A model generated the notes under the pieces. That model saw only the letters and a program-made list of their open reading frames with translations. It searched no databases and had not been told where the DNA came from. Below are positions 37,449 through 49,332 of a DNA stretch of 64,000 bases, in pieces. The stretch lies in contig NC_051092.1 of assembly GCF_901709675.1 (NCBI RefSeq), positions 2,236,491 to 2,300,490 of the forward strand, given 5' to 3'. The translations under genes and the position numbers were made by a program. The stretch is from Syngnathus acus (Eukaryota > Chordata > Actinopteri > Syngnathiformes > Syngnathidae). Positions within the stretch are counted from its first letter, which is position 1. Every line of letters starts with the position of its first letter.

Positions 37449-40400
37449 CTGCATGAAGAAACATCAATAAGAACATACAGTCCATCATGATGGATTTATT
37501 ATATAAACAGTGGAAATGAAATCTTTTTTAACATGGCCGTTACCAAATTTACACCGGGTTGATTTTAAAAAAGGGTGGCAAAAAAAATAGAGGCATCTCA
37601 CTGGTGATCTATTTTTAGAACAGGTCAGCGAATCTTTGGAATACATTGGTGACCCCTAGTCTCCAGCGTGGTCTCACTTACGTACGAATGACGTCATTTC
37701 CATCACGACTAACATCGGCCTCCACACACTTAATCGTGGACCTCCAAGTGAGAGTATGTGTGTGAGTAACTCTTTCATTGGGGGGATTTAGTGGCTACAA
37801 AGGCACCTCAATGAAAACTTAATGAATCTATTAGCAGCATGTTCCTGACCCTCCTCCAGCCTGAGGGGTTCTTCTAGGATAACCTGTAGACCACGTCCCG
37901 CTCCACAAAGATCTGCCTCTTCCCCTCACAGTGGGACAAAGAGGGAGAAGAGTCTGGAGGTCCAAAGGGATGCGACCCCTGTAACCTTCCTTCTTTTACC
38001 TGCTGGTTCACTCCAGGGTCACTCCGAGAATGAGACACTGTTACACTGGAGGTTCACACATAAAATTGGTCTTAAGAGGTGATGGGTGAACTATTCAGAG
38101 GAGTACAGTGGAAAGTGGAGTGTTGGGAAAATCTTAGCCCCCAACAGCAGTTTCATCGTTCGAGATGAAATCGGGTTGTCATCGTAACAGGAAAACTGAT
38201 AAGAGCCCAAAGTCAAAACAACAATATTTAATAACTCACAATTGGTACGGGGGGATGCTCACGATACGGGCACCAAATTTTGAATCGGAACCGTTGGTCT
38301 CTATTTTTTAGCCTTTTAGTGAACCTTCCGCCTTCTAGGTTTACACGTCCTCACTGTATTTTTTTAAAGTATCGCTCCAACATATTGGACCACTTTGCAG
38401 CAGTCTTGTGTGCACCAACTATTAAAAGTAAAAGTGATATTGTCTGCAGGCGCTCTTTCATCCTACGTCCTGTTGGGAAAAGTTGTGAAACTGTACCCCC
38501 GCCAGACCACATGGTTCCTCCACCTTTACAGGACGGGCGTGTGGCCAAAGCGCCCAACCTCGTCTAAGCCTTGCGGTGACACCGGGTCAGGCCAGAGGTT
38601 AAATGGCGGCGCTGTTCCCTGCAAGACCACAAACTGGCTCATTGTCCAGTGGCCAGAGGGGAGTCGAGGGCCAACTGTGAGGGGTGAGCGACGCTAGCGG
38701 CTCTCCCTCAAGCCACGGCGGTCCTCGGCGTGACCTGCGAGAGTCGCCGACGCCGCGTTTCATCTTTTGTGCGTCGTAATTTGGACGGGTCACCGAGACG
38801 GGTGGAAAGCTGACCGGCGTTTTTAAAGCCTTGGTGGTCCGAGAAGCACCGCGGGCCGGCGAGATGGAAGGCCTTGTGAAAATAGATGAACGTTGTCTCA
38901 AGGCTCACTACACCCTGTGCATCAGACATAACAAGAAGGTAGCCCGACATTCCTGGCCGGCTCGCGGGTCTCTCAAGACAGGGACTTAAAAGATAAGATG
39001 TCTTTTGTACCACATTTTATTTGCCGCTTGCTGCGCTACTCCATTACCTGGTAAGGTCAGCTCGAAAATGATCGCTTTTAGACCTCCTGGCACTAAAAAT
39101 TACAAAAAACACATGAAATGTTTCTACTCAGCGCCAACAAGGAAGTGAAGATTGGAATCGCAGCTAACTCAATAATTAGGGATGTTAGAATCACTTTTTT
39201 CAGGCTGATACCAGAACAAAATTCTTGAGAAGTCACCAGTACCGATACCAAGTACCGATACCACTAGACTTGTATGGATTGAATTTACCCCAAAAAAACG
39301 TGACACATCATTTTGAAGAAACACTTTGGCAAGGCTCCTTCAAATTATTTAGCATCTACCTGAGCTGCTCGATGTGCTGCCGCTGTAAATCGCCAATCTG
39401 CTCAAGTTGCGTCCGGATCAAGCTGAGAAGACCGTCCGAGGCAGAGTCGATCTGCCTAGCAACAGCCGAGCCCGTCGGGAGGAAGTCTGAATCCGTCCCG
39501 TCGATGGTCTTCAGACTGGACACTGCTGCCTGTAGAGTGCATCTGACAGCAAAAGACAACTTGGTCATCTCCTAGAAGCCATTCCAGCAATTTAGAATCA
39601 TTAATAACCTTCACAATAATCTGCCAGTTTGTCTTTTTTTTTTTATAGTTAGTTTGTCCTCTGGGATAAGTGTATGTTTTACGATCATGGTAATGACACG
39701 CACACAAAAAGTAGTCCTGCGCTTGTAAAAAAAAAAAAAGTCTAACAAGTGTTGTTAGTTAAGTATCGGGGCCTCGTGAGGGCAAGCGACCCGCTGAGCG
39801 GCAGTCTGAATGGTCGCGGGGGCGCACGAAATGGCGGCCCGAGGCTAAGGATGTCCGAGCGGAGGAATCCCAACTATCTGCCGGAGAAACAGACTTTTCC
39901 CGGCCGTGCAAATGTGGGAATATGTGAAGATGGAAAGTCTGCGGGACGCTAGGGAACGTCAATGATAATACAATTTAAGAAAAACACACCCTTGGGCTAC
40001 AAAGTTTTTTAAAACACGATAAATAACAGAGATGTTCAAGATGGATTCTCAGAGTAACATACGATCAACCGTCGAACGTGAGAGGCAGCTTTTGAGTTTT
40101 TGTGGAAATTTAAATCACAAAACAATTACCCAATCAGGAAACACGATATTTAAAACAGCCACTCCAGATCTTTAATTAAAAAAATATTCAAACGTTTTGT
40201 GGAAATATATGTTGGAATAGGTTTAATTTCTGCATACTTGGCGGCCCAATTTTATGTCAACCTTCTTCAAATTTTTATTCCTCGCAGTCAACCCAAAAGC
40301 ACTTTAGATTTTTGACATCGGTTAACGACAGTCTGCCAACATCTCAAAGGAGATCTTAACGTTTTTGGTAAAGGCTGCTTTCTGTTCAACAACATTAAAC

Positions 40401-43400
40401 ACAAGGTCTTTTTTTTTTTTCCAAAGAACTTCCTCTGCGGTTGTGATTGACAGCTCGCTGTCGTTTGCCACGGTCTGACCGTGTTTTTGTGAGGAGGATT
40501 CTGTTGCGTGCCTGCGGGCATGTTGTCTGGCACTCTTCAAACCTAGCAGCAAATCTAAATAAATAAAACCCTCTCCGACCTCATATGAGATCACTTGAAG
40601 TGGGCCAGTCTGTTGGAAAGGGGAAAAACAAACAAAAAAAACCCTCATCCTCATTATTTCTTCTCATTTTCACACTAAGAAATACAAAATGCTTTGCCTA
40701 CAATGATGCTAACGAATGCTAACGGTAGCGCCCATCAGTTTGCCGTTCTCCGTGAACCACAAAATAGCTAACAAACAGATGACAAATATATATTTTTTCT
40801 CTTTCCCAGGAGGTCGGCGCTTTCCTGAGTGATAGCCTGCCTACTTAGCATAGCGTTGTTAAAACAACACATCTAAGACTTTGGCGCACTCCTGCATATC
40901 ATCCACATCCTCCCTCTTCCCATATTTCACAGCGCAAACGACTTTCCTCCAGAAAACCGACAGTCAAGGTGGAAGCTAAATTTATCGGGATCGGTGTTTT
41001 CTTCAGGGGCGATGAGATTCCCAACGCTTGTCGCTGTTTTAACTGGCTCTGGATAAAAGACGAGGCGAGTGGAAATACAGAGTGTAAATTCCACTTTTAG
41101 GCACCGCTGGGGGTCACGTTGAGTTCATGGCAAAGGGGGCGACCACAATTTAAAGGGGTCATGTTATGGAAAATCGACTTTTTATTTGCACAGCAAAAAT
41201 TCACAAATACCGAACGCGGTAACAGCTCGCCTCATCAAAACGCCCTAGCTGCATCCCGGTTGTCATGGTAACAAAAGCTCATTAGCATTTTCATGTGACT
41301 GCGTCACAATTAATGTTAAGTGTTCTGTAATTCTTTAATCCTTTGTTGGGTTGGACAGAAGAACGTCAGAGAGGTTTTATCAAGACCCCAGGGAAGTGTT
41401 TGAAAGGGAGGCACAAAACGTCTCCTCGGGATCGCAATCCTCGAGAAAAGTCGTACCGCTTGTGTTTGGCTCCTCGAGTTTGCTGTTAGAGACAAAAATC
41501 CGTAACGCAATTATCCCTAAGGCAAGCATTAATGGCCTTTTTGGCAAGAAGTTTCAAGCTTACTTGAGCTAGTTTTGAGTCTGCTGCCATGACAGAATGC
41601 TTGAATCCAAGTTACGCCCATAGACGAGCATATTTAGCATATAAACTCATCGAAAAATGCAGACTTTCATTTCTGTAAAAACTGTGCTTCAAAAGAGATG
41701 ATGCAGAAGCAAAATGACATTGGATTCAATTAAATGTATGATGACTGTGGCTAAAATCAGTGTAATTGCGAACAGTGTCAGTCAGTAAAATGTGAACGAG
41801 ATGAACTTTTCAAAGTTGTAATGATGAATCAAAATCAGCTGAAAAAAGGAAAACGTAATATAAAACGTCTCATTATTTTGGCCATTTGAGTGTGAAACTG
41901 TGGAATAGGAATTTGGGGAATTTAAAATAAAAATAATTCCCAAAAAATCCAGAATGAGTTCTGCATTCATTTGGGAATTTTGTTTTGCAAAATATAAATG
42001 GGTATTTGGGCAACGTGAGAAATAACAGCTTTGAAAATTCACCCTGATGGATTTTTCACCTTCTCACCTCCAGCTACTCTCCCGTTGGAGAGGATTCCCA
42101 GCGAGGTGCACCTCATTCAGGGAGCAGCATCCTTGCAGGCCGCGACAAACATTCTGCACATCTAGGAAACCATTTTTGCTTATTAGGCATATTGGACCGA
42201 GAACATTTCCATTTTTTTGGTGCTGAAGCTCAATTACCTGATAGACAGTTGAAACTCAGATCCAAAGTAGCGAGCGATACTGCAACAGACATGTCAGGCA
42301 GGTGTGTGAGCCTTGAACACGCAAAGAAATACACTTTAAGAACACGGCACTTTTTGTTGTGTCATATCCCCGGACACTTAATTAGGTACACAATTTAATG
42401 AGACAATGCACTGAGAACTGTTTCTAATACTGTGGTGATATTATTTGGCAAAGCGGGTGGGTTACAATAAAAAATGACAGCCGTACTCTTATATAATTGC
42501 TCTAATATGAAAAGTATTATTTTGAATGATCGCACTTTGTATATTAAATAGAAAACACCTGTTGGTAGATTTTTGTTGATTGCTGATTTAAAAAAAAAAT
42601 CAAAATACAAGACAGACTTCCCCTTCCACGAAATCTTCAAGCATCTCGATTGAATTGAATATTTGTATTTTATTTTCCATTCTCCTGATTACCTGTTGCG
42701 CGCCAGCGTGAGCGTGTGCAAGTGGGGCAGCCACGAGGCGGCGAGTAGGCAGCGCAGGGAGCCCAGGCTGTTGTCGTCCATGTGAAGCTCCCCGAGGAGG
42801 ACTTGGTCCAGCAGAGCGGGCGGCTGGAGTGGAGGAACACAGCCCGGTTGTCACTTAGCAATGGGAGGTGGGGGTGGGTTACAACAACGTTAGCGGGCTG
42901 CCGTTAAGTGGGGTCCATCCGTCAATGTCAGACGGTCCAGCCGGGCAGAAAAGTAGCGTTTCATTAAGTAATTAGGCCGCTAATATGTTCTTGTATTTGT
43001 CTTGTTAATTGCTTGGAATGACGCCATTGCCCAATTATTGCTTTATCATTTTTAGATATGCTCTTTCATTTTTTTCCAATTGCTTGATTAATGTGAATCA
43101 TCAACAATGACCAGACTATTTCTCTATCCAAAGTCTCATTAAATAAACAAAAATATTGACATAATGTTTATTTTAATTAAATATTTGATTTATTTTATTT
43201 CAAATTAAAATCAACAAAATAAATTTTGATTTGTTTTTAAATATTCGGCACTTTTCTACAGAAAAAAAATGGTTCCTGTAGCTTGGTGACTTTTATTTGG
43301 TTTTGTCATGATAGCAAACAGATTTACTTGAGTGATTTTTATTTTATTTTTAAAAAATGTAATAATTTTTTTGTGGCTTACAGTCTGTTCGAATTTTGGT

Positions 43401-46400
43401 AAGAATGCCCCCCTAAAAATATGTCTATTTTACATGAATGATTTTTAAAATTCTATTTTATTTAACCACTTTATTTTTTTAATTGCAATATTTATCTATT
43501 TTAATTGCAATCAAAGAAAAAAGTGGAAATGCAAATGATAGCTCAAGACGAATAAAGGTCAATAGTACCTCAGTGAGGCTGTTGTCGGTCAGGTCCAACG
43601 TACGGAGCAGAACGTTGCTCTCCAAAGACTCCACGCCAACCAGGTGGTTGTGGGAGCAGTCAAGGTGCAACAGGGTGCAGACGTCCTTCAGCCCTTTAGT
43701 ACTCACAAGCTGGTTGTGGTCCAAAGACAAACGTTGGAGTCTCCTCAAGGAGCCGAGACCAGCTAGAAGATAGGAAACAAATCAAGTTACACTCAATTCT
43801 AATTTTGGTTGCACAAATGCTAAAAAGTGTGGAATTTTCCTGCATGCGTTGAAAAAATAAAATGCAGCTACTGACAGACACAAGTTTAGTACTTTAAGGA
43901 CTTCTTGAGAGTCCGACATGATCAATTAATCAAGAAGTCAAGGAGTCTCAAGTTCGGTCATTTTGCAACGGCGAGCAAAATGGAGGCATAATTATTGTAA
44001 CACTGCCCTCTTGTGGAGAATCATGGAGAGTGCAGTAGTAGGAAGGCAAAGGTCGAATCTTATAAATGTGTAAATGTGCTTATCTGAATTAGGTAGCGAT
44101 GGACCCAAAAACGTTTTGTCATTCCGAATTTGTAATCACAAAAAAGTGTTTACCAATGCGTGTAATAGAGTTGTGCGAAAGTTCTAGAACGTCCAAGTTC
44201 TCTGCTCCGCTAAGGCCGTGAATGGATGTCAGCTTGTTGTGGCCCATCTTGAGAACTCTCAGGCCAGTCATATTCTCACAATCCACCATTGAGATGTCAT
44301 TTTCCTACCATGAAGAAAAAAAAAAGATCTAAAAATAACATTTTTGCTTTGACAAAATGGACGTCGTTCAAGATGGTGTTCACCTGCACGTCGACGTAGC
44401 ACAGCTCCGCTAATTGGTTGATTCCTTCCAAAACTTTGAGCCCGCATCTTCTCAGCGTGAGAAACTGGAGTCGCGCGCACTGAGACAGAGTGGACAAATT
44501 ACAGCCTGGCAAGTCCTCCAGAACCAAGATGGTCACCTGGAAGAAACAAAATGGTGTCATCAATTGAGTAATTTCCCAAGCACAAATTCAAGTGCTGGTT
44601 TTGATGGGAATAGGACTTGAGTGGGATACCTCCTGCAGGGAATCCCTGCTTGCAGCCTGCAGCAGCGTGTCAGGACAAAGCGGAGGAAGGTCATTGTCCC
44701 GAGCGGAGCGCCTGGATTCTCTCCTGGACCCGACAGAACTTCTTCGCCTGCTTCTGTTCTGTACTTCCGACCAGGAGACGCGTACTTTCATCCAAGAAAG
44801 CCTTCTTTGATCCATTAGTTGGGAGAGCCAGGTTTGGCTTGAGGAGTTCTGGTGAAGGTTCTCGAGGAAATCTGGACGGGTGTTCTCCAGAATGTTCCCA
44901 TGGTTGTTTTCATTGATGTTCTGATGGATGTTCTCCGGAATGTTCTCTTGGATGTTATCTTTGCTGTTCTGATGGTTCTCATGGATGTTCTCATGGATGC
45001 TCTCCTGAATGTTCTCATGGAAGTTTGGTTGGATGTTTTCCTGAACGTTCTCTTTGATGTTCTCCTGAATGTTGTCATGGATGCTCTGCTGGGTGTTTTC
45101 CTGAATAATCTCATAGATGTTCTGCTGGATGTCTGGACGGATGTTGTCCGTAATGTTTGCATGGTTGTTCTCATTGATGATCGGCTGGATGTTCTCCTGA
45201 ATGTTTTCTTTGATGTTCTCGTGGGTGTTCTCATGGATGTTTGGATGGATGTTTCCCTGAATGTTCTTGTTGGTGTTCTCCTGAATGTTCTCATGGAGGC
45301 TCTGAAAATCCTCATTGATGTTCAGATGAATTTTCTCCTGCATGTTCTCATGGATGTTCTGAATGTTTTTGCACATATTCTGAGGTATGTTTTCACTGAT
45401 GTTCTGGCGGATGTTCTCATGCTGGTTCTGAAGGATATTCTGAGTGATGTCCTTTTGATGCATGTTGTCATGAATGTTATCATGGATGGCGTCACAGATG
45501 TTCTGTTGGGTGTTCTTGGGGATGTTTTGATGGATGCTCACATGAATGTTCTCCTGAATGTTCCTGTCCATTTCAATGCTGGAGAGTCTAATCGCAAGCC
45601 TTTCATCTTGGTTTGGTTTTTCTTTCTCTTCATTCTCCTCTGTCCTTTTCTCTCCTTGCTCTGGATGTTGCTCCACTCGCTTTGTCATCCTTTCCACGTC
45701 ATCCATCTTTCTCCTCATTTCCCCATCGCCCTTTTTCTTTCCCCTTGCTTCTTCTTCCATTTGTTTGGTCTCCTTTTCTTCTTCTTTTTCCTTCTTTACA
45801 GCTTCTTTTGTCCTCTTGTTCTCTTCCTTAGTTTTTTGGCTGGTTTCTTCCATGTGCTCACTCTTCTTTATTTCATTCTCAATTTCCCTCGGTTTTGTCT
45901 CTCCCCTTGTACTCTCCTCTTGGTCCACCACTCTCCTCCTCTTTTCCACCTCCTCCAGTTGTTTGCGAACTTCCTTTTTGCTCCTCCCTTCCTCCTCCTC
46001 TTTTGTCGTCAACTCTTCTTCGATTTGCATCACTTCTGCCTCCAGTTTTCTCTTTTCCTCTTCCTCCCGGTTTGTTTTCTCCTCTTCCTCCTCCTTCCTC
46101 GTTCTTTCCACTTCCACTATCTTCTTTCTCCAGACTTCCTTCGCTTTTGCCTTCCTCTCTGCCTGCTTTCTCTTGTCCTCCTCCTTCCTCTTCAGTTGCT
46201 CTACTTCCATGAGGTTCCCATTTTTCTGCCTTTTGTCTTCCTCCTTGTTCACCCTCAGTTCTTCTTGCACTCGTTTGTCTTCCTGCCTCCTCCTCTCTTC
46301 CTCCCTTTTGGCCTTTCTTTCCTCTTTTTCCATCTTGCTTCCAGTTATTTCCGCTTCCTCTTTCAGTTGACTTTCTGTTGCTATCCTTCCCTTTTCTTTC

Positions 46401-48082
46401 ATTCTCTCTTCTTCCTCTGTTTGCTTCCTCACTGCCTCTTTCCTCTTCTCATCCTCTCGCTGCTGCTCTTTCAGATTCTCTTCTATCCTTTTCTGCCTCT
46501 CTTTATCTTTCCTTATCTTTTCCTCTTCCTCCTGTCGCTGCACCAGGCTCCTCTGCTCCTCTTTGCTCTTTTTCAACTCCTCCTCCACTTGTTGTTTCAT
46601 GTCATTGAGTCGCTCCTGTTGGATCAAGACATCGTAAATAATTCTTCACTTTTTAGATTTCCTCAACATGACCGACCTGTTGGAGCCGCAACTCCCGCTC
46701 AAGCTTTTCCTGAGCCTTTAACTCCATCATATCAGCCTCCTTCCGACGCAGCTGCAAAAGAGAAAAACAAGATGTTGTTCCTGGATTTAGCTAAAAACAT
46801 TTCTTCAACTCACCTTTCCCATCTCCATTATCCTCTGTAGCTCCTCCTCAAAGTCTCGTTCCTCTCGTTTCCTACGCTCCATGTCCAGATGGAGCTCACT
46901 TCCACCCACATCTACAAAAAGACGTCAAGCGTATAAGACACCACGCTTGTGTTGTGGCGCCGTCTTGTGGGCATTTACAGTCCTGCAGCAATGTACCTTG
47001 GCTGTCGTTGGGCACAGTTGAAAACTCTTGTTCGTCCGCATCACTGCCAGAGGTGGCGCTGTTGTCTTCATTTTGGTCATCAAAAGTGTCTGCCTGCATC
47101 AGAGCAGTCATAAACAAATGAATAAATATTGTATAAACTCCAATTTAGTCAGTATGTTTCTTTTTCCTGGAAGAGGTGGCCTTTAACACAATAAACAAAA
47201 ACTTATCAGTTTGTTTACTTGTCAATTTAAGAGTATCATGAAAGACAGTTACCGTCTCATTTATTGTCTCCGTGTCCTTATCGACCAAAGCGACATTTGC
47301 TTCCGTCACTCGTTCGGTGCTTCGTAATGCAGTGAGGTCTGAGAACAAAAATCAGTTGCAGTTTCTTTGGCAATGTACACGTGTTAGTTCTGTACAGAAA
47401 ACTAAAAGGTATTCATACATTCAAGGTCCTCCAGGACGAGCTTCTCACAAGCTGCCGCTCGGCTTCTGGAGAACTCAAAGTAGCTGAGCAGTGATGCCGG
47501 GATTTCATCGGAGGTCTGAAGTCCCAAAATGGATGTTAAGATGTCAATCAAAACAAAGCAGTTATTTTAGATCATTAAACACATCAATAAAAGCTGAACA
47601 ACAGGTGGTAGGCCAAAAACTAGGTACTTGAGAAACCTAATAATAAGTTTGATCAAAGTATTTTCCCCTTTTCTGTTCTTCAATCCCTCCCTCACTGCTT
47701 CCCTACATGTTACTTCCAATTTCCCTCCCTTCCATTCTTCTTCCCTTAATTTGAAACCATCCCATGTTGAATTCCTTCCTTCCATCCTTTCTTCTTTACT
47801 TTCCATCATACATTGTCTAGCTTCCTTCTTTCCTTACTTTCATACATTCTTATTCCCGGAACTAAATTTTACTGTAGACAATACCTACTTTTAGCCCACC
47901 TGGGGTTTGCCATTATGCTAGCACTTGTGTGAACCAGTTGTTTTCAAAACTGGATTTTAAAGTGAACAAAAACTTTCTTCAAAATACAGTAGTGTACTTA
48001 GATAACCACCAACCTCCTCCTCATACTCTTCATCGCCGTCTTCCCCTTCCGTTTCTGAAGATGTGAGGAGCACCTCCGACAT
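33757..48082 (-). CDS. lrriq1: Leucine-rich repeats and IQ motif containing protein 1, about 21 exons
   Basis: Large coiled-coil, LRR and IQ (calmodulin-binding type) protein of poorly known function. Phase-compatible minus-strand exons: 48082-48014, 47515-47419, 47338-47253, 47093-46997, 46911-46814, 46751-46677, 46615-44630, 44536-44384, 44304-44154, 43762-43569, 42823-42693, [gap], 42279-42238, 42161-42068, 39542-39360, 37448-37172, 36333-36211, 35787-35704, 35065-35004, 34829-34753, 34067-33966 and a tentative last exon 33818-33757 ending PEVER-stop. The sum is about 1,410 codons (human about 1,720). The start MSEVLLTSSETEGEDGDEEY precedes a region aligning with the human N-terminus (RAAACEKLVLEDLE). 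One phase mismatch (2 to 1) between 42693 and 42279 implies a small unseen exon of about 32 nt. The 3' end is the least certain part. The neighbour ALX1 is on the same strand, as in mammals. Confidence 0.9.
34520..34690. repeat. Interspersed repeat fragment in lrriq1 intron
   Basis: It begins TTAAAGGAGACATATTATGCA and resembles TTTAAAGGGGTCATGTTATGGA at about 41150-41300. The similarity between the two is partial. The family is not assigned. Confidence 0.35.
39360..44536 (-). other. lrriq1 LRR exon block
   Basis: Seven identified exons (44536-44384 through 39542-39360) encode the leucine-rich repeats. Landmarks are ILVLEDLPGCNLSTLSQC, LQFLTLRRCGLKVLEGI, LRVLKMGHNKLTSIHGL, LQRLSLDHNQLVSTKGLK, LLHLDCSHNHLVGVESLE, LGELHMDDNSLGSLRCLL and the cap LNEVHLAGNPLQRESSWR. 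Each aligns with its human LRRIQ1 counterpart and exon ends coincide with repeat units. The segment equivalent to human LTKIVPLFHF is missing, hence the inferred small exon between 42282 and 42690. Confidence 0.88.
41150..41300. repeat. Interspersed repeat fragment, related to 34520-34690
   Basis: It has the same opening motif as the copy near 34520, then AT-rich sequence. Borders are uncertain. Confidence 0.35.
44630..46615 (-). CDS. lrriq1: lrriq1 giant exon: charged coiled coil plus Asn-Ile tetrapeptide repeats
   Basis: One 1,986-bp exon encodes 662 residues. The first about 350 (46615-45563) are Glu/Lys/Arg-rich coiled coil (for example KEEERRKQLEE-like heptads). From 45562 to 44846 come about 239 residues of a degenerate four-residue repeat, consensus N-I-(H/Q)-E with D/P/K/Q substitutions, encoded by a 12-bp DNA unit. 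The exon then returns to conserved LRRIQ1 sequence, LMDQRRLSWMKVRVSW, which aligns with human SIEERRLAWIKSFKPW, and ends RDSLQE before the LRR exons. No stop interrupts the frame, which supports a translated repeat. The opposite strand is also open for 662 codons, but that is a shadow of the biased composition. Confidence 0.88.
44846..45562 (-). repeat. Coding 12-bp minisatellite in lrriq1
   Basis: About 60 diverged copies of a 12-bp unit (plus strand about ATGTTCTCMTGR) encode the N-I-x-E array. Units differ mainly at the third and fourth residues, and length is kept in multiples of three. Confidence 0.9.
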
Positions 48083-48829
48083 GTTGTGACGTTGATTGTC
48101 TAGTTCTTCTCACCTGACTAGTACTCGTTTAGGTGCCCGAGTTATATTAAAAGTTGTGCCACAGTTGGCAAAAATACACTTAATTGTCACATTTGCCGTC
48201 TCGTCACGTAAAATGGCATTTGGCGCGCAATTGTACCTTGGTTGACAAACGTTTACTTCCACTTCTACGAGTTATCGTTACCATAGAAACAGTGTCCGCT
48301 ACGGAAGATTATAAAGGACAAAATACGCGAAAAGCAATTGGATTTTCCGTTGGACAGCTGAAGAAATTATTTGAAATTTCATTTTATAAGAATCGTTTAT
48401 TGTCTATAATTGATTTAAACAATTTGCTATAGTTTACTGACAATTTAATTATTTAGTACTATAGAAACAGAAGAATTGTGTCCTGCTATAATGCTGAATG
48501 GTAGGCTTGTGTGATCATTGTGGTGGGTCGAACGCGGGTCAGCGACTGTAGGTGAGAAGAAAAAGATGACCACAACAACAACAAAACAAAAACGGTACTC
48601 TGAACAATGCAGACTTATTCCCCAGTTCCCCTCTCCCACGGCGAAGGCTCTGTACTCGTGCTGATTTTGACTTTGAGGAGAATCCAGCGGGCCTACGCCG
48701 CTTTTCCCGTCCGGTCAGCATTCCCCCCGAGGCCCTCCACAAGGAACCGAGTCTCCTTCCTCGGCCTTTCACAGGGGATGAGAACGGTGCGTATTCATGG
48801 GAATAAAAACAAAAGCCACAGCGTTAAAC

Positions 48830-49332
48830 ATTGTTCAGAATAATACGCACCCTAAAAAGGGCATGTTGATGCTGGAAAAAAGCCTGTACCCATGTATAAT
48901 ACGCACCCAAATTTTGACTCCTACTTAAGTCCGTAAACGTAAAATTATTTCAGAAAAAAGATCATCTTTGGGAACAACCGGATGTTATTCTGCCGGTCAG
49001 TATCACTGCGCATGCGCTAGCAAACTCAATAGCGAAGAAATGTTTCGGATTTGTGTAGGGTACATTGTGACAGCAAACGAGCAGGTGATCGAGCAAGCGT
49101 CTGATACGAGAGCATTGTGTTCGTATGGAGCGTGTTTGAAGTGAACAGCAGAGAAGAAAGCGCATCTGTAATGGCGGCCTCCGTATGATATCCGGATAAA
49201 AAATAAAAAAAATAAAAAAATAAAAAATAAAAAATTAAAAAATAAAATTGTACCCATGTATAATGCACACCCCAGATTTTAGGACAATAAATTAGTTAAA
49301 TTTTGCGCATTATACATGGAAAAAAACGGTAG
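48830..49332. repeat. Interspersed repeat with internal CCCATGTATAAT motifs
   Basis: ACCCATGTATAAT is present near 48890 and 49252, and its inverse, ATTATACATGG, near 49305. AATAATACGCACCC sits at the left edge. An AAAAAT-rich simple tract lies at 49193-49245. This looks like a common teleost element with partly inverted ends. I found no transposase and no clear target duplication. Confidence 0.6.

Larger units (their letters stand above)
33819..48013 (-). other. lrriq1 introns
   Basis: The largest introns are 39543-42067 (2.5 kb), 37449-39359 (1.9 kb) and 36334-37171. They hold short fish-type repeat pieces: CAGTACCGATACC-type sequence at about 39235-39265, and AAAGG-GACATATTATG-type pieces near 34524 and 41152. 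I found no nested gene. Confidence 0.6.

Noticed and set aside
44846-45562. Regular 12-bp repetition considered as a CRISPR-like or satellite array
   Set aside because: Units are contiguous without unique spacers, lie in a vertebrate coding exon and keep the reading frame.
44852-46840. A 662-codon open frame on the plus strand, rich in Leu, Phe and Val with membrane-like stretches
   Set aside because: It is the antisense of the LRRIQ1 giant exon. The minus strand is rich in GAG/AAG/GAA codons and the repeat unit, which forces an open hydrophobic complement; the minus frame splices into a recognised protein.
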